A stretch of 64,000 nucleotides of DNA from Streptomyces sp. QL37 (GCF_002941025.1 NZ_PTJS01000001.1:7516605-7580604); one strand, 5' to 3'. Positions 27,961-37,043 are shown, counted from the stretch's first letter. Numbers and translations are program-made. The notes: a model not told the origin generated them from the letters alone.

Positions 27961-28812
27961 ATGGCAGACACAGCTCTCGTACTGGGTGCCGGAGGCGTCA
28001 CCGGCACCGCCTGGGAAACCGGCATCCTGCACGGCCTCGCCAAGGCGGGCGTCGACCTCTCCACCGCCGACCTGATCGTCGGGAGCTCGGCGGGGGCCAT
28101 CGTCGGGGCGCAGCTGGCATTCGGCCTCGCCGGTGTCGGCGACCTCTACGAGCGGCAGGTGGCCTCCCCGGAGAGCGAGAAGGGAGCGGCGGGCCGGCTC
28201 GGCCCCGTCACCATCCTGCGGTACGCGAGAGCCGTGCTCTCCTCCCGCACACCCGACGAGTACGGACGCAGGCTGGGCGCCCTGGCCCGGGACAGCCGCC
28301 TCGCAGCGACCGCGGACGAACGGCGTGAGTCGATCGCGAGCAGGCTCCCGTCGCCCGAATGGCCCGAACGGCATCTGCTGATCACCGCCGTGGACGCGCT
28401 GACGGGCGCTCTGCACACCTTCGACAGGACGGGCACGGTCGCGCTCACCGACGCCGTCACCGCCAGCTGCGCGGTCCCAGCGGTCTGGCCCGTGGTCAGC
28501 GCCGGCGGCGGGAGCTGGATCGACGGCGGCGTGCACTCCCCGGCCAACGCCCACCTCGCCTCCGGCTACGAACGCGTCGTCGTGATCGCACCCACGGCGA
28601 GTGGCAACAAGGTGATCGCCTCGCCCCGCGCGCAGGCCGCCGAACTGGAGGCAGCGGGCGCCCGCGTCGAGGTCATCACCCCGGACGCCGGAACCCGCAA
28701 GGCCATCGGCCGCGACTCCCTGGACCCCGCACGCCGGCCCGCGGCGGCCAGGGCCGGCCTCGCACAGTCCGCCGCCCACACCGAAGCGGTCGCCGCGGTG
28801 TGGAACGGCTGA
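27961..28812 (+). CDS. Patatin-like phospholipase
   Basis: 283-residue serine acyl hydrolase. It has a glycine-rich oxyanion loop GAGGVTGTAWE, the nucleophile elbow GSSAG (about 41-45), and the catalytic Asp in IDGGVHSPANA. No signal peptide is seen, so it is cytoplasmic or peripheral. It probably cleaves acyl esters of lipids. It lies 68 nt after EF-Tu3, beyond that gene's terminator, and 40 nt before the spermidine-synthase-like gene. Confidence 0.9.
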   Translation: MADTALVLGAGGVTGTAWETGILHGLAKAGVDLSTADLIVGSSAGAIVGAQLAFGLAGVGDLYERQVASPESEKGAAGRLGPVTILRYARAVLSSRTPDEYGRRLGALARDSRLAATADERRESIASRLPSPEWPERHLLITAVDALTGALHTFDRTGTVALTDAVTASCAVPAVWPVVSAGGGSWIDGGVHSPANAHLASGYERVVVIAPTASGNKVIASPRAQAAELEAAGARVEVITPDAGTRKAIGRDSLDPARRPAAARAGLAQSAAHTEAVAAVWNG

Positions 28813-28852
28813 TCCGGCGGGAACAGGGCACGGTGCCCGTCACAATGGGGGT

Positions 28853-29698
28853 GTGAACGAGCCGATACCCGTCATCCGCGACACCGACTGCGGCACCGCC
28901 AGGCTGCTGCCCGACGTCGACCGGGACCGGGCCTGGCTGCTCACGGTCGACGGCGCCCCGCAGTCCTACGTCGATCTCGACGAGCCGGAGCACCTCGAAT
29001 TCGAGTACGTACGCCGGCTCGGCCATGTCGTGGACCTGGCCGGCGCCCCGGGCGCGCCACTGGACACGGTGCATCTCGGCGGCGGCGCGCTGACCCTGCC
29101 GCGGTACGTCGCGGCCACCCGCCCCGGCTCGCGGCAGGACGTGGCGGAGGCGGACCTGGGCCTCGTCGACCTTGTCCGCGAGCATCTGCCGCTGCCCCAG
29201 GGGGCGGGCGTCACCGTCTACGGCACCGATGCCCGGGGGTGGCTGGAAGGGGCGCCGGAGGACTCCGCCGACCTGTTGATCGCCGATGTCTTCGGCGGAG
29301 CGCGGGTGCCCGCGCACCTCACCTCCGTGGAATACGCGCGGGCCGCCGGACGCGTCCTGCGGAAGGACGGCATCTACGCGGCCAACCTGGCCGACGGTGC
29401 CCCCTTCGCCTTCCTCCGGTCGCAACTGGCCAACTTCGCGGAGGTCTTCGACGAGCTCGCCCTCATCGCCGAACCGGCTGTCCTGCGCGGCCGACGGTTC
29501 GGGAACGCCGTGCTGCTCGCCTCCCGCGCCCCGATCGACATCGCTCCGCTCACCCGGCTGTGCGCCGCCGACGCGTTCCCCGCGCGCGTCGAGCACGGTG
29601 CGGCGCTCACCCGGTTCACGCGCGGTGCGAAACCGGTGCGGGACAGCGAGGCGGTGGCCTCACCCGAGCCCCCCGAGGGCGCCTTCGGCATCGGCTGA
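28853..29698 (+). CDS. Spermidine synthase-like protein
   Basis: 281-residue Rossmann-fold protein of the polyamine-synthase/methyltransferase superfamily: TVHLGGGALTLPRYVA (SAM/dcSAM loop), EADLGLVDLVRE, TVYGTDARGWLEG and a following acidic DLLIADVFGG. The aminopropyl-acceptor motifs of true spermidine synthases are not clear, so a methyltransferase or regulatory role is as likely. GTG at 28853 follows GGGG. Its 3' end overlaps the convergent MFS gene by 39 nt. Confidence 0.8.
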   Translation: MNEPIPVIRDTDCGTARLLPDVDRDRAWLLTVDGAPQSYVDLDEPEHLEFEYVRRLGHVVDLAGAPGAPLDTVHLGGGALTLPRYVAATRPGSRQDVAEADLGLVDLVREHLPLPQGAGVTVYGTDARGWLEGAPEDSADLLIADVFGGARVPAHLTSVEYARAAGRVLRKDGIYAANLADGAPFAFLRSQLANFAEVFDELALIAEPAVLRGRRFGNAVLLASRAPIDIAPLTRLCAADAFPARVEHGAALTRFTRGAKPVRDSEAVASPEPPEGAFGIG

Positions 29699-30970
29699 TT
29701 CCCGGGACCGCTCAGGGACGCTGACCTGCTTCACCGAGGTGCGGCGCGTCAGATTCCGTACGTCCGGGACGAACAACACGCCCGCCGTCACCAGCACGAT
29801 CAGAGCGGCACAGCCCCAGAGGGCCTGGCTGCGGCCGACGAGCGTCTCCACCGGGCCGGCCGCGGCCGTGGCCAGCGGCACCATCGCCACCGAGCCGAAC
29901 CAGTCGTACGCCGCGACCCGGGACAGCTTCTCCTCCGGGATCTCCTGGTGAAGGGCCGTCATCCAGGAGACGCCGAACACCTCGATGGCGACCCCGGTCA
30001 CGAACATCACCGCGCAGAGGCCCGCCACCGGCAGCGGGATCGCGAGCCCCGCCGACGGCAGGGCCAGGGGGAACACGCAGAGCGTCCCGGCCAGCAGCAG
30101 CCGCCTGGGTTTCCACCGCATCATCAGCAGGGCCCCGCCCAGCGTGCCGACTCCGAACGCCGCGAGCGCGAACCCCCAGGGGCGGGCACCTCCGAGCTCG
30201 TCCCGCGCCACCAGCGGTCCGTACACCGCCTCGGCGGCCCCTACGACGGCCACGACCACGGAGAACTGCAGCACGACGGCCCAGAGCCAGGGACGCCCGA
30301 CGACCTCTTGCCAGCCGTCCCGGAGATCGGCGAGCAGCCCGCCGCCGGGTGCGCGCGAAGGAATGTGGCTCACGTCGAGGAAGGCCCGGAGGACACCTGC
30401 GACGGCGAAAGCGGCCGCGTCGACCGCCAGCACCCAGCCCGGATCCATGGCCGCGATCATCGCCCCGCCGAGCGCCGCGCCGCCGATGGCCGCGCCGTGC
30501 ATCGACATCCGGAAGAAGGCGAAGGCGCGGGCCGCCTGTTCACCGCTGACGCTGGACATCAGCATGCCCTCGGCCGCCGGGCCGAAGAATGCCTGCCCGG
30601 TGCCGCAGAGCGCCGTCAGCAGCATCATGTGCCACAGCTGGGCGTCGCCGGCGAGCACCAGCCAGGCGAAGACCGCCTGCGAGACACAGTTGAGCGTGTT
30701 CGCGGCCACCATCACCCGGTGGCGCGGCAGCCGGTCCGCCACCGCGCCGCCGATCAGCAGGAAGAGCACCAGGGGCGCCGTACGCGCGGCGGCGACGAGG
30801 CCCACGTCGCCGCTGTCGCCGCCCGACTCCAGAACCGCGAACGCCGCCGCGATCAGAGCGCCGTTGGTGCCCAGGCTCGTGATGATCGCGGCGGCGGTCA
30901 GCAGACCGAAATTGCGGCCTTCCGGCAGGGAGCGGAGGGCGGGCGAGGGGGAGGGGGCGGCGGAAGTCAC
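29660..30970 (-). CDS. MFS transporter
   Basis: About 436-residue polytopic membrane protein of the DHA3-like major facilitator group, with about 12 hydrophobic segments. Loop 2-3 carries GGAVADRLPRHRVM and the mid region ALCGTGQAFFGPAAEGMLMSSV, typical for this group of exporters. Probably proton-driven drug or metabolite efflux. GTG at 30970 (VTSAAPSP) is chosen; a TTG at 31006 would add 12 residues. No regulator is adjacent. Confidence 0.87.
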   Translation of the reverse strand: MTSAAPSPSPALRSLPEGRNFGLLTAAAIITSLGTNGALIAAAFAVLESGGDSGDVGLVAAARTAPLVLFLLIGGAVADRLPRHRVMVAANTLNCVSQAVFAWLVLAGDAQLWHMMLLTALCGTGQAFFGPAAEGMLMSSVSGEQAARAFAFFRMSMHGAAIGGAALGGAMIAAMDPGWVLAVDAAAFAVAGVLRAFLDVSHIPSRAPGGGLLADLRDGWQEVVGRPWLWAVVLQFSVVVAVVGAAEAVYGPLVARDELGGARPWGFALAAFGVGTLGGALLMMRWKPRRLLLAGTLCVFPLALPSAGLAIPLPVAGLCAVMFVTGVAIEVFGVSWMTALHQEIPEEKLSRVAAYDWFGSVAMVPLATAAAGPVETLVGRSQALWGCAALIVLVTAGVLFVPDVRNLTRRTSVKQVSVPERSRESADAEGALGGLG

Positions 30971-31037
30971 CAAGGGACTATCCCCGGCCCGACCCCCTCC
31001 CGCCAAATGGATCGTCCCGGCGGTGTGTGCCGGAGGC

Positions 31038-32072
31038 TCAGGACGCGGTCTCCGCGCCCTCCGCCAGACGCACCGTGCTGAGGATCTTCTGGATGGTGGC
31101 GTCCGGGAGTTCGTCGTCGATTCCCGCGTTCGCGTAGAGGATCCAGGACGAGTACTCGTCCTTGGCGTTCTTGAAGGTGAAAGCGATCGACTTGCCGTCG
31201 GTGTCGCACTTGTTCTTGTTGGCCAGCCCTGTGGCGGTGGCCGTGACGACGCTGCCCGAGAGGCCCGACTTGGTCGTGTACGGCTTGGGCTTGCCGATCT
31301 TCACCTTGTCCTTCGGGTCCTCCTGCGCATAGGCGGCCCAGACCCAGTTGGCGGCCTCGTTCGTCGCCGCCTCGTCCGTGTTCTTTGCGCCCTGCCCGCC
31401 CTTGGTGCCGACACCGGCCAGGCTGGTGTCGTCCTTGGTGCCGTCCTTGTCGGGGTCGTCGGTGCACCACTTGGTCTTGTAGTGCGCGGGTGCGGAGAAG
31501 CCGACCGCCGGAGGACCCGTGGGGTCCTTCACGTCCTCGAAGCCCGAGATCACACCGGTGCCGGAGACCTCCCAGTCGCCGGGCACGTCGAACTGGGTGC
31601 CCCACTTGGGGTTGGTCACGACCTTCCAGCCCGGAACCGTGGGCGCCGCGTCCTCGCCGCCCCGCGGGTTCGCCGCGGGGGAGGAGGACGCGGACTCCGA
31701 CGCCTTGGCGGACGGCGACGAGGACGCCTTGCCGTCGGCCACGTCCGAGCCGCCCTTGTCGTCGTCCTTGTTCATCACGACGACACCGGTGACGACCGCC
31801 GCGACGACGACCGCGGTGGCCGCGACGACGGCGACGATCGTCGTCTTCTTCTTGTCGTCCGGCTGGGGCCCGCCCGGCCCGCCCGGTACGGCGTACTGCG
31901 GCACCGTGGGCTGCTGGTACGGGTTGGGCTGCGGATAGCCCGGCTGACCCTGCTGTTGGTATCCCGGCTGCTGATAGGGATTCGGCTGTTGGTACCCCGG
32001 CTGCTGGTACGGGTTCTGATTCTGGTCCTGCGGGTTCTGCTCGCCCCCGGGCGGCTGCTGTCCTGGCCACAT
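31038..32072 (-). CDS. Gln/Pro-rich single-pass membrane protein
   Basis: 344-residue protein. The N-terminal 60 residues are imperfect repeats of the PYQQPGYQQPN type. A basic DDKKKT stretch then precedes one TM helix (about 77-99, IVAVVAATAVVVAAVVTGVVV), followed by a Ser/Ala/Asp-rich linker and an extracytoplasmic domain (about 140-335) starting GWKVVTNPKWGTQFDVPGDW. Such N-in/C-out proteins with Q/P-rich cytoplasmic tails are frequent in Streptomyces and of unknown function. Two Cys (KWCTDD, NKCDTD) may form a disulfide. Confidence 0.82.
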   Translation of the reverse strand: MWPGQQPPGGEQNPQDQNQNPYQQPGYQQPNPYQQPGYQQQGQPGYPQPNPYQQPTVPQYAVPGGPGGPQPDDKKKTTIVAVVAATAVVVAAVVTGVVVMNKDDDKGGSDVADGKASSSPSAKASESASSSPAANPRGGEDAAPTVPGWKVVTNPKWGTQFDVPGDWEVSGTGVISGFEDVKDPTGPPAVGFSAPAHYKTKWCTDDPDKDGTKDDTSLAGVGTKGGQGAKNTDEAATNEAANWVWAAYAQEDPKDKVKIGKPKPYTTKSGLSGSVVTATATGLANKNKCDTDGKSIAFTFKNAKDEYSSWILYANAGIDDELPDATIQKILSTVRLAEGAETAS

Positions 32073-32166
32073 GGCCAGTAACCATAGAGGGGCGGGGAGC
32101 CCTCTGCCACGGGCGCCCCTGTGAGGGGATGGTCAAAGAGTGCTACCCGCTAGTAACATCGCCGCC

Positions 32167-32619
32167 ATGAGCACAGAAGAGATGACAGTCGGCGAGATCC
32201 TTTCCGCGAGCGTCCCGATGGTCCGGACCCTTGGCATCACGTACCTCGAGACGACCGCGGAGCGCGCTGTCCTCTCGCTCCCCGACCGGGCGGATTACCA
32301 CAACCACCTCGGCGGACCCCACGCCGGTGCGATGTTCACGCTCGCCGAGTCGGCGAGCGGCGCGATCGTCGTCGCCGCGTTCGGCGACCAGATGGCCCGG
32401 GCCGTTCCGCTGCCCGTCACCACGGAGATGGCCTTCAAGAAGGTGGCGATGGGCGAACTCACCGCGACGGCGGTGCTGGGCCGCCCGGCTGCCGAGGTCG
32501 TCGCCGAACTCGACGAGGGCAAGCGCCCGGAGTTTCCCGTGAGCGTCGAGATCCGGCGCGCCGACGGCGCCGTCACCAGCGAGATGAGCGTGGTCTGGAC
32601 ACTGCGCCCGAACCGCTGA
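32167..32619 (+). CDS. Hotdog-fold thioesterase (PaaI/DUF4442-like)
   Basis: 150-residue hotdog protein. Motifs are YHNHLGGPHAGAMFTLAESASG (PaaI-type HGG/AG loop on the long helix) and the sheet PVTTEMAFKKVAMGELTATA. Probably hydrolyses or binds acyl-CoA thioesters in the cytoplasm as a small homo-oligomer. ATG at 32167 is chosen; it is divergent from the Gln/Pro-rich protein gene with 94 nt between. Confidence 0.85.
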   Translation: MSTEEMTVGEILSASVPMVRTLGITYLETTAERAVLSLPDRADYHNHLGGPHAGAMFTLAESASGAIVVAAFGDQMARAVPLPVTTEMAFKKVAMGELTATAVLGRPAAEVVAELDEGKRPEFPVSVEIRRADGAVTSEMSVVWTLRPNR

Positions 32620-32694
32620 CCGCCGTCAGGTCCCCGCAGGTCCCGGTCGGAGAGCGCGGGGGCCGCTCCGGCCGTCCGGCCCGGTAGGCTGCCC

Positions 32695-32720
32695 GCCGTG
32701 CACCACCCGTGGTGCACGGC
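32695..32720. repeat. 26-bp near-perfect palindrome before the DedA gene
   Basis: GCCGTGCACCAC (32695-32706), CC, GTGGTGCACGGC (32709-32720): perfect 12-bp arms around 2 nt. A TAGGCT hexamer (32684-32689), possibly a -10 box, lies just upstream, and the DedA start is 30 nt downstream. It could be an operator, a 5'-UTR hairpin, or the terminator of the thioesterase gene 76 nt upstream. Confidence 0.75.
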
Positions 32721-32749
32721 CGCAGATCTTTTACGGGAAGGACCCCGCG

Positions 32750-33409
32750 TTGCACGTCCAGGAGTGGCTCGAGACCGTGCCCGCGGTCAGTATTTACCTC
32801 CTGGTGGGGCTCGTCATCGGACTCGAGAGCCTGGGCATTCCGCTGCCCGGCGAGATCATCCTCGTGAGTTCGGCGCTCCTCGCCTCCCAGCACGGCGACA
32901 TCGACCCCGTGGTGCTCGGCGCCTGCGCGTCCGCCGGAGCGATCATCGGTGACTCCATCGGGTACGCCATCGGCCGCAAGGGAGGCCGCCCCCTGCTCGC
33001 CTGGCTCGGCGGAAAGTTCCCCAAGCACTTCGGGGCGCCCCAGATCGCCATGGCGGAGCGGTCGTTCGAGAAGTGGGGCATGTGGGCGGTCTTCTTCGGC
33101 CGCTTCGTCGCACTGCTGCGGATCTTCGCGGGACCGCTTGCCGGTGTCCTGCACATGCCGTACTGGAAGTTCCTCGTCGCCAACGTGCTCGGCGGGATCG
33201 TCTGGGCCGGCGGCACCACCGCCGTCATCTACTCGGTGGGAGTCGTCGCCGAGGCGTGGCTCAAGCGCTTCTCATGGCTGGGGCTGCTGGCCGCCGTGCT
33301 CATCGGTCTGGTCTCGATGCTGGTGCTGAAGAACCGCGCCAAGAAGGCCGCGGAGCGGGCCGACCACCCGGTGCCCGCAACCGAGCCGGACGCGGTCCCG
33401 GCCGACTGA
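32750..33409 (+). CDS. DedA family membrane protein
   Basis: 219-residue polytopic membrane protein. The DedA hallmarks are visible: ESLGIPLPGEIILVSSALLAS (acidic Glu in the re-entrant loop), GDSIGYAIGRKGG, and FFGRFVALLRIFAGPLAGVLHM with the essential Arg pair. DedA proteins are linked to undecaprenyl-phosphate or phosphatidylethanolamine translocation and membrane-potential homeostasis. TTG at 32750 follows GGGAAGGA, the only plausible start. Confidence 0.92.
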   Translation: MHVQEWLETVPAVSIYLLVGLVIGLESLGIPLPGEIILVSSALLASQHGDIDPVVLGACASAGAIIGDSIGYAIGRKGGRPLLAWLGGKFPKHFGAPQIAMAERSFEKWGMWAVFFGRFVALLRIFAGPLAGVLHMPYWKFLVANVLGGIVWAGGTTAVIYSVGVVAEAWLKRFSWLGLLAAVLIGLVSMLVLKNRAKKAAERADHPVPATEPDAVPAD

Positions 33410-33445
33410 CCCGGCGCGGGCCCGCCGGCGCGGGCCCCGTGGCCG

Positions 33446-33979
33446 TCAGTCCTCCTGGTGCGCCGCGCGGTGGGCCTTCGCCAGCTCCACGTAACCCGCC
33501 GCGTTGAAGGCGATGCCCTCGCGTTCCTCGGCGGTCAGCTCCCGCCTGACCTTCGCGGGCACACCGGCGACGAGGGACCCCGGCGGCACCCGCATCCCCT
33601 GCGGCACGAGTGCCTGTGCGGCGATCAGGGAACCCGCCCCGATGTGCGCCCCGTTGAGCACGGTGGCGCCCATGCCGACCAGGACGTCGTCCTCGATGAC
33701 GCAGCCGTGCAGCACGGCGTTGTGACCGACCGAGACCCTGGCGCCCACCGTCAGCGGGAAGCCCGGGTCCGTGTGCACGCTGCAGTTGTCCTGGATGTTG
33801 CTGTCGGGGCCGAGGGAGATCGGGCCTGCGTCGGCGCGCAGCACCGCGTGGTACCAGACGCTGGAGCCCGCGGCCAACGACACGTCGCCGATCACGACGG
33901 ACGTCGGGGCGAGGAAGGCGTCCGGATCGATGTCCGGCTCCTTGCCGCCGATACCGGTGACCAATGCCTGCAATGCCAT
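33446..33979 (-). CDS. Gamma-carbonic anhydrase family protein
   Basis: 177-residue left-handed beta-helix protein. Hexapeptide repeats run from about 10 to 140. The putative zinc ligands are in NCSVHTD, VSVGHNAVLHGC (HNAVLH), and a Gln/Asn-containing SNIQDN, matching the gamma-class (Cam/YrdA) pattern. It may be a carbonic anhydrase or a YrdA-like protein of unknown activity. ATG at 33979 is fixed by GGAGGAG upstream. Confidence 0.92.
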   Translation of the reverse strand: MALQALVTGIGGKEPDIDPDAFLAPTSVVIGDVSLAAGSSVWYHAVLRADAGPISLGPDSNIQDNCSVHTDPGFPLTVGARVSVGHNAVLHGCVIEDDVLVGMGATVLNGAHIGAGSLIAAQALVPQGMRVPPGSLVAGVPAKVRRELTAEEREGIAFNAAGYVELAKAHRAAHQED

Positions 33980-34127
33980 CGCCTGCTCCTCCGGTGGGGT
34001 GTGGTGCGCTCGGGGCCCCTTGCTCCGCACGAACCGTAATGGACGGTCCCGGTGCGCCGGACAGGTGGGGTGAACATCACAGCTCGTCGCGCGGACCCGT
34101 TCCGCCCGGGCGGACTACCGTGAGCGG

Positions 34128-34880
34128 GTGCCGAAGAACCGGAACTCGTTCTCCTCCCTGGCCCTCCGGCGGCGTGGCCTCGCGTCCCGCGCCGTCCACC
34201 GCGTCTGGGCCTGGGTGCAGGAGACCGGAGCGGTCACCGCGCAGCACCCCGGGCGCCTCCGGTTCCGCCGTATCGGTACGGGAACCCGGCTCGCCTTCCC
34301 CCAGGGCACCGTCTTCGGGGAACCCTGGATCGAACTGGGCGACCACTGCATCATCGGGGAACAGGTGACGCTCACGGCCGGTCTGATGCCCGATCTGGAC
34401 CTGGGGTCCGAGACCGTCCTGACCCTGGGCGACGGCGTGGTGCTGGGCCGGGGCAGCCATGTCATCGCCGACACCAGCGTCTCGATCGGCTCGGACACCT
34501 ACTGCGGTCCGTACGTCTACATCACCTCCACCAACCACAGTTACGACGATCCCCACGAGCCGGTCGGCAAGCAGTGGCCGCGCATGGAACCGGTGGAGAT
34601 CGGGCCCGGTTGCTGGATCGGCACCGGGGCGGTGATCCTTCCGGGGGCCAGGCTCGGCCGTAACGTGGTGGTCGCGGCGGGAGCCGTCGTACGCGGAGAG
34701 GTGCCCGACCACGCGGTGGTGGCCGGGGCGCCCGCCAGGGTGGTGCGGAGCTGGGATCCGGAGAAGGGCTGGCAGCCACCGCTGCGCACTCCCGCGCCGG
34801 TGCCGATCCCCGACGGGGTCACGCCCGAGCAACTCGCCGCTGTGGCACTGCTGCTGGAGGACGCGGCCGACGGGGCGTGA
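34128..34880 (+). CDS. Hexapeptide-repeat acyltransferase
   Basis: 250-residue left-handed beta-helix acetyl/acyltransferase. The motif STNHSYDDPHEP supplies the catalytic His, as in WbbJ/maltose O-acetyltransferases, followed by IGPGCWIGTGAVILPGARLG and VVAAGAVVRGEVPDHAVVAGAPARVV. It probably transfers an acetyl group from acetyl-CoA to a sugar or other hydroxyl; the substrate is unknown. GTG start at 34128. It is divergent from the gamma-carbonic anhydrase gene. Confidence 0.87.
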   Translation: MPKNRNSFSSLALRRRGLASRAVHRVWAWVQETGAVTAQHPGRLRFRRIGTGTRLAFPQGTVFGEPWIELGDHCIIGEQVTLTAGLMPDLDLGSETVLTLGDGVVLGRGSHVIADTSVSIGSDTYCGPYVYITSTNHSYDDPHEPVGKQWPRMEPVEIGPGCWIGTGAVILPGARLGRNVVVAAGAVVRGEVPDHAVVAGAPARVVRSWDPEKGWQPPLRTPAPVPIPDGVTPEQLAAVALLLEDAADGA

Positions 34881-34912
34881 CGCCCTCCGGGCCCGCCCGC
34901 CCGTGGACCTCT

Positions 34913-35779
34913 TCAGCCTGTCGCCAGCAGGAGCGTCCCGAGCAGGGCCAGGCTCGCGCCCGCCGCCTGGACCCCGCGTAGTCGCTCACCCAGCACGCCT
35001 CGCGCCGCCAGTGCCGTCACCACCGGATACAGCGAGGCCAGGACGGCCGCCACGGTGACCGGGCCGTGCTGGGCGGCGATCGCATACGTACCGTTGGCCG
35101 CGACATCGGCGAGCCCGACGAAGGCAAGTGCGGGGAGCGCGGCCCGGACGACGCCTGCCCCGCCGTCCTCGGGCAGGGCCCGGCCGCCCCGGCGTACGGA
35201 GACGTACAGAGCCGTTCCGCCGACCGCGATGTTCGTGAGCCGTTGGACGAAGAGGGCGAGGAAGAGGCCGGTCACGGTGGTGGACGCCTCCGCGATCAGG
35301 GCCATCACCGCTCCGAAGCCGAAAGCGGCCAGCAGGGTCAGCACGACCGCCCGGCGCTGCACCGGCGCGCCGCGCAGCTGCGGCCCACCGGCCATGACGA
35401 CCCCCGCGACGGCGACCGCCACCCCGGCGAACTGCAGCAGCCCGGGTCGCTCGCCGACCAGCAGCCCCACCCCCACCGGGACCGCCACTCCGAGGGAGCC
35501 GAGCGGGGAGACCACGCCCATCGGGCCCAGCGCCAGGGCCTTGTAGAAGCTCAGCATCGCGACCGGACCGACGGCCCCCGCCGCGACCGCGAACCAGAGG
35601 CGGTCCCCGGCCTCGCTCCAGCCGCCGGTCGCGATCACGACGATCCCCAGGACGACGGCGGCGATGCACTGGGACACGACCACCACGGTGAGGGCGGGCG
35701 TACGCCGGGTCAGCAGTCCGCCGCCGAAATCGGCCAACCCCCACAGCAGGCTGGTGGCCAGGGCGAACAGTGCTGTCAT
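34913..35779 (-). CDS. EamA/DMT family transporter
   Basis: 288-residue membrane protein with ten hydrophobic segments in two EamA repeats (MTALFALATSLLWGLADFGG at the start, second repeat beginning VVLTLLAAFGFGAVMALIAEA). Members export amino acids or other metabolites by drug/metabolite-transporter mechanisms. ATG at 35779. It is divergent from an XRE-cupin regulator with a 93-nt gap, a frequent pairing that suggests local control. Confidence 0.9.
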   Translation of the reverse strand: MTALFALATSLLWGLADFGGGLLTRRTPALTVVVVSQCIAAVVLGIVVIATGGWSEAGDRLWFAVAAGAVGPVAMLSFYKALALGPMGVVSPLGSLGVAVPVGVGLLVGERPGLLQFAGVAVAVAGVVMAGGPQLRGAPVQRRAVVLTLLAAFGFGAVMALIAEASTTVTGLFLALFVQRLTNIAVGGTALYVSVRRGGRALPEDGGAGVVRAALPALAFVGLADVAANGTYAIAAQHGPVTVAAVLASLYPVVTALAARGVLGERLRGVQAAGASLALLGTLLLATG

Positions 35780-35852
35780 CGGGTGCCTCGCAGTACAGTC
35801 TGGTGATCCGGTGGGGACACCACACGGTAGTGCAGTATTTTCGACTCTGTCA

Positions 35853-35866
35853 TCCAGGATATTGGA
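35853..35866. promoter_or_regulatory. Possible XRE-cupin operator
   Basis: TCCAGGATATTGGA, an inverted repeat TCCA-n6-TGGA, 7 nt before the XRE-cupin GTG and within the divergent gap. The symmetry is short, so this is tentative. Confidence 0.3.
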
Positions 35867-35872
35867 CGGAAT

Positions 35873-36457
35873 GTGTCTGACCTCGATCAGCTGACGCAGT
35901 CGCTCGCCCGCAACCTCAAGCGCTGGCGGGGCGAACGCGGTTTCACCCTGGACGCTCTCGCGGCACGGGCGGGGGTCAGTCGCGGCATGATCATCCAGAT
36001 CGAGCAGGCCCGTACGAACCCGAGCGTCGGCACCACCGTCAAGTTGGCCGACGCGCTGGGCGTCAGCATCACCACCCTGCTCGACTACGAGCAGGGGGCC
36101 CAGGTACGGCTGGTGCCCGAGGCCCAGGCGGTGCGTATGTGGTCGACGGAGGCCGGCAGCTCGACCACGCTTCTGGTGGGCACGGAGGCCAGGGGGCCGA
36201 TGGAGCTCTGGTCCTGGCATCTCATGCCCGGCGACAGCAGCGCCTCCGATCCGCACCCCGAGGGGACGGTGGAGCTCCTGCACGTCACGGTGGGCGAACT
36301 GACCCTGATCGTCGACGGCGAGGCCCACGCGGTGCCCGCCGGCACCTCCGCGACGTTCGAGGCGCACGTGCCGCACAGCTACCGCAACGACGGCTCCGAG
36401 CCCGTCGACCTGACCATGGCGGTCTCGATCCCACCGGTCCGCCGAGAGGGCAAGTGA
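35873..36457 (+). CDS. XRE family regulator with C-terminal cupin
   Basis: 194-residue regulator. The N-terminal HTH (about 12-66: RGFTLDALAARAGVSRGMI, IEQARTNPSVGTTVKLADALGV) is joined to a cupin barrel (about 100-190: DPHPEGTVELLHVTVGELTL, AHVPHSYRNDG). This design binds DNA as a dimer and senses a small ligand in the cupin pocket. GTG at 35873. It is divergent from an EamA exporter and probably controls it and itself. Confidence 0.92.
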   Translation: MSDLDQLTQSLARNLKRWRGERGFTLDALAARAGVSRGMIIQIEQARTNPSVGTTVKLADALGVSITTLLDYEQGAQVRLVPEAQAVRMWSTEAGSSTTLLVGTEARGPMELWSWHLMPGDSSASDPHPEGTVELLHVTVGELTLIVDGEAHAVPAGTSATFEAHVPHSYRNDGSEPVDLTMAVSIPPVRREGK

Positions 36458-36479
36458 GCGGCTCACGAGGGCTGTTAGC

Positions 36480-37043
36480 GTGAGCGCCATGCGCTCACTC
36501 CTGGGCATCTTCAGCGATGCCACCCCCGCCGCCGACCAGCTGGACCAGCTCACCCCTCCCGTCGCGGAAGCGGTGGCGGCAGGCTGGGGCGGCATCCCCG
36601 CCGGGTCGGTCCTCCACGTCGACACCGGCCCCGAGATCGCCGACACGGCCGTGTTCACCGAGCACTACGGACCGGAGCTGCTCGACACGTCGGCCAACTG
36701 TGTGGTGGTGGCGGGAAAGCGGGGCGGTGACATCACCCTGGCCGCGTGCGTGGTGCTGTCGCGCGCCCGGGTCGATGTGAACGGGGTGGTGCGCAAGCAC
36801 CTCGGGAGCCGTAAGGCCTCCTTCGCCCCGATGGACGTGGCGGTCGGCGAGACCGGCATGGAGTACGGAGGGATCACCCCGATCGGCCTCCCGGCGGCCT
36901 GGCCCCTTCTGGTCGACCCCGCCGTGGTGGACGAGGAATGGGTCCTGATCGGCAGTGGCCGCCGCCGCGGCAAACTGATCGTCCCCGGCAAGGCACTGGC
37001 CGCGCTGCCGGGAGCGGTCGTGCTGGAAGGTCTCGGAGTCTGA
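36480..37043 (+). CDS. YbaK/EbsC-type aminoacyl-tRNA deacylase-like protein
   Basis: 187-residue protein of the YbaK/ProX trans-editing superfamily. It carries the conserved Lys region VRKHLGSRKASFAPMD and the GGITPIGLP loop (GxxPxG) that bind the tRNA 3' end and aminoacyl moiety in this family. It probably hydrolyses misacylated tRNA. GTG at 36480 lies 8 nt after GAGGG; an ATG at 36489 is an alternative. It lies 22 nt downstream of the XRE-cupin gene and may be co-transcribed. Confidence 0.85.
   Translation: MSAMRSLLGIFSDATPAADQLDQLTPPVAEAVAAGWGGIPAGSVLHVDTGPEIADTAVFTEHYGPELLDTSANCVVVAGKRGGDITLAACVVLSRARVDVNGVVRKHLGSRKASFAPMDVAVGETGMEYGGITPIGLPAAWPLLVDPAVVDEEWVLIGSGRRRGKLIVPGKALAALPGAVVLEGLGV

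Noticed and set aside
32140..32166. Upstream GTG start for the thioesterase gene
   Set aside because: The extra residues have no family support and the ATG at 32167 gives a normal N-terminus.
34913..36658. A 581-codon minus-strand frame extending the EamA transporter upstream
   Set aside because: The extension is antisense to the XRE-cupin gene and has no domain features; the transporter begins naturally at the ATG at 35779.
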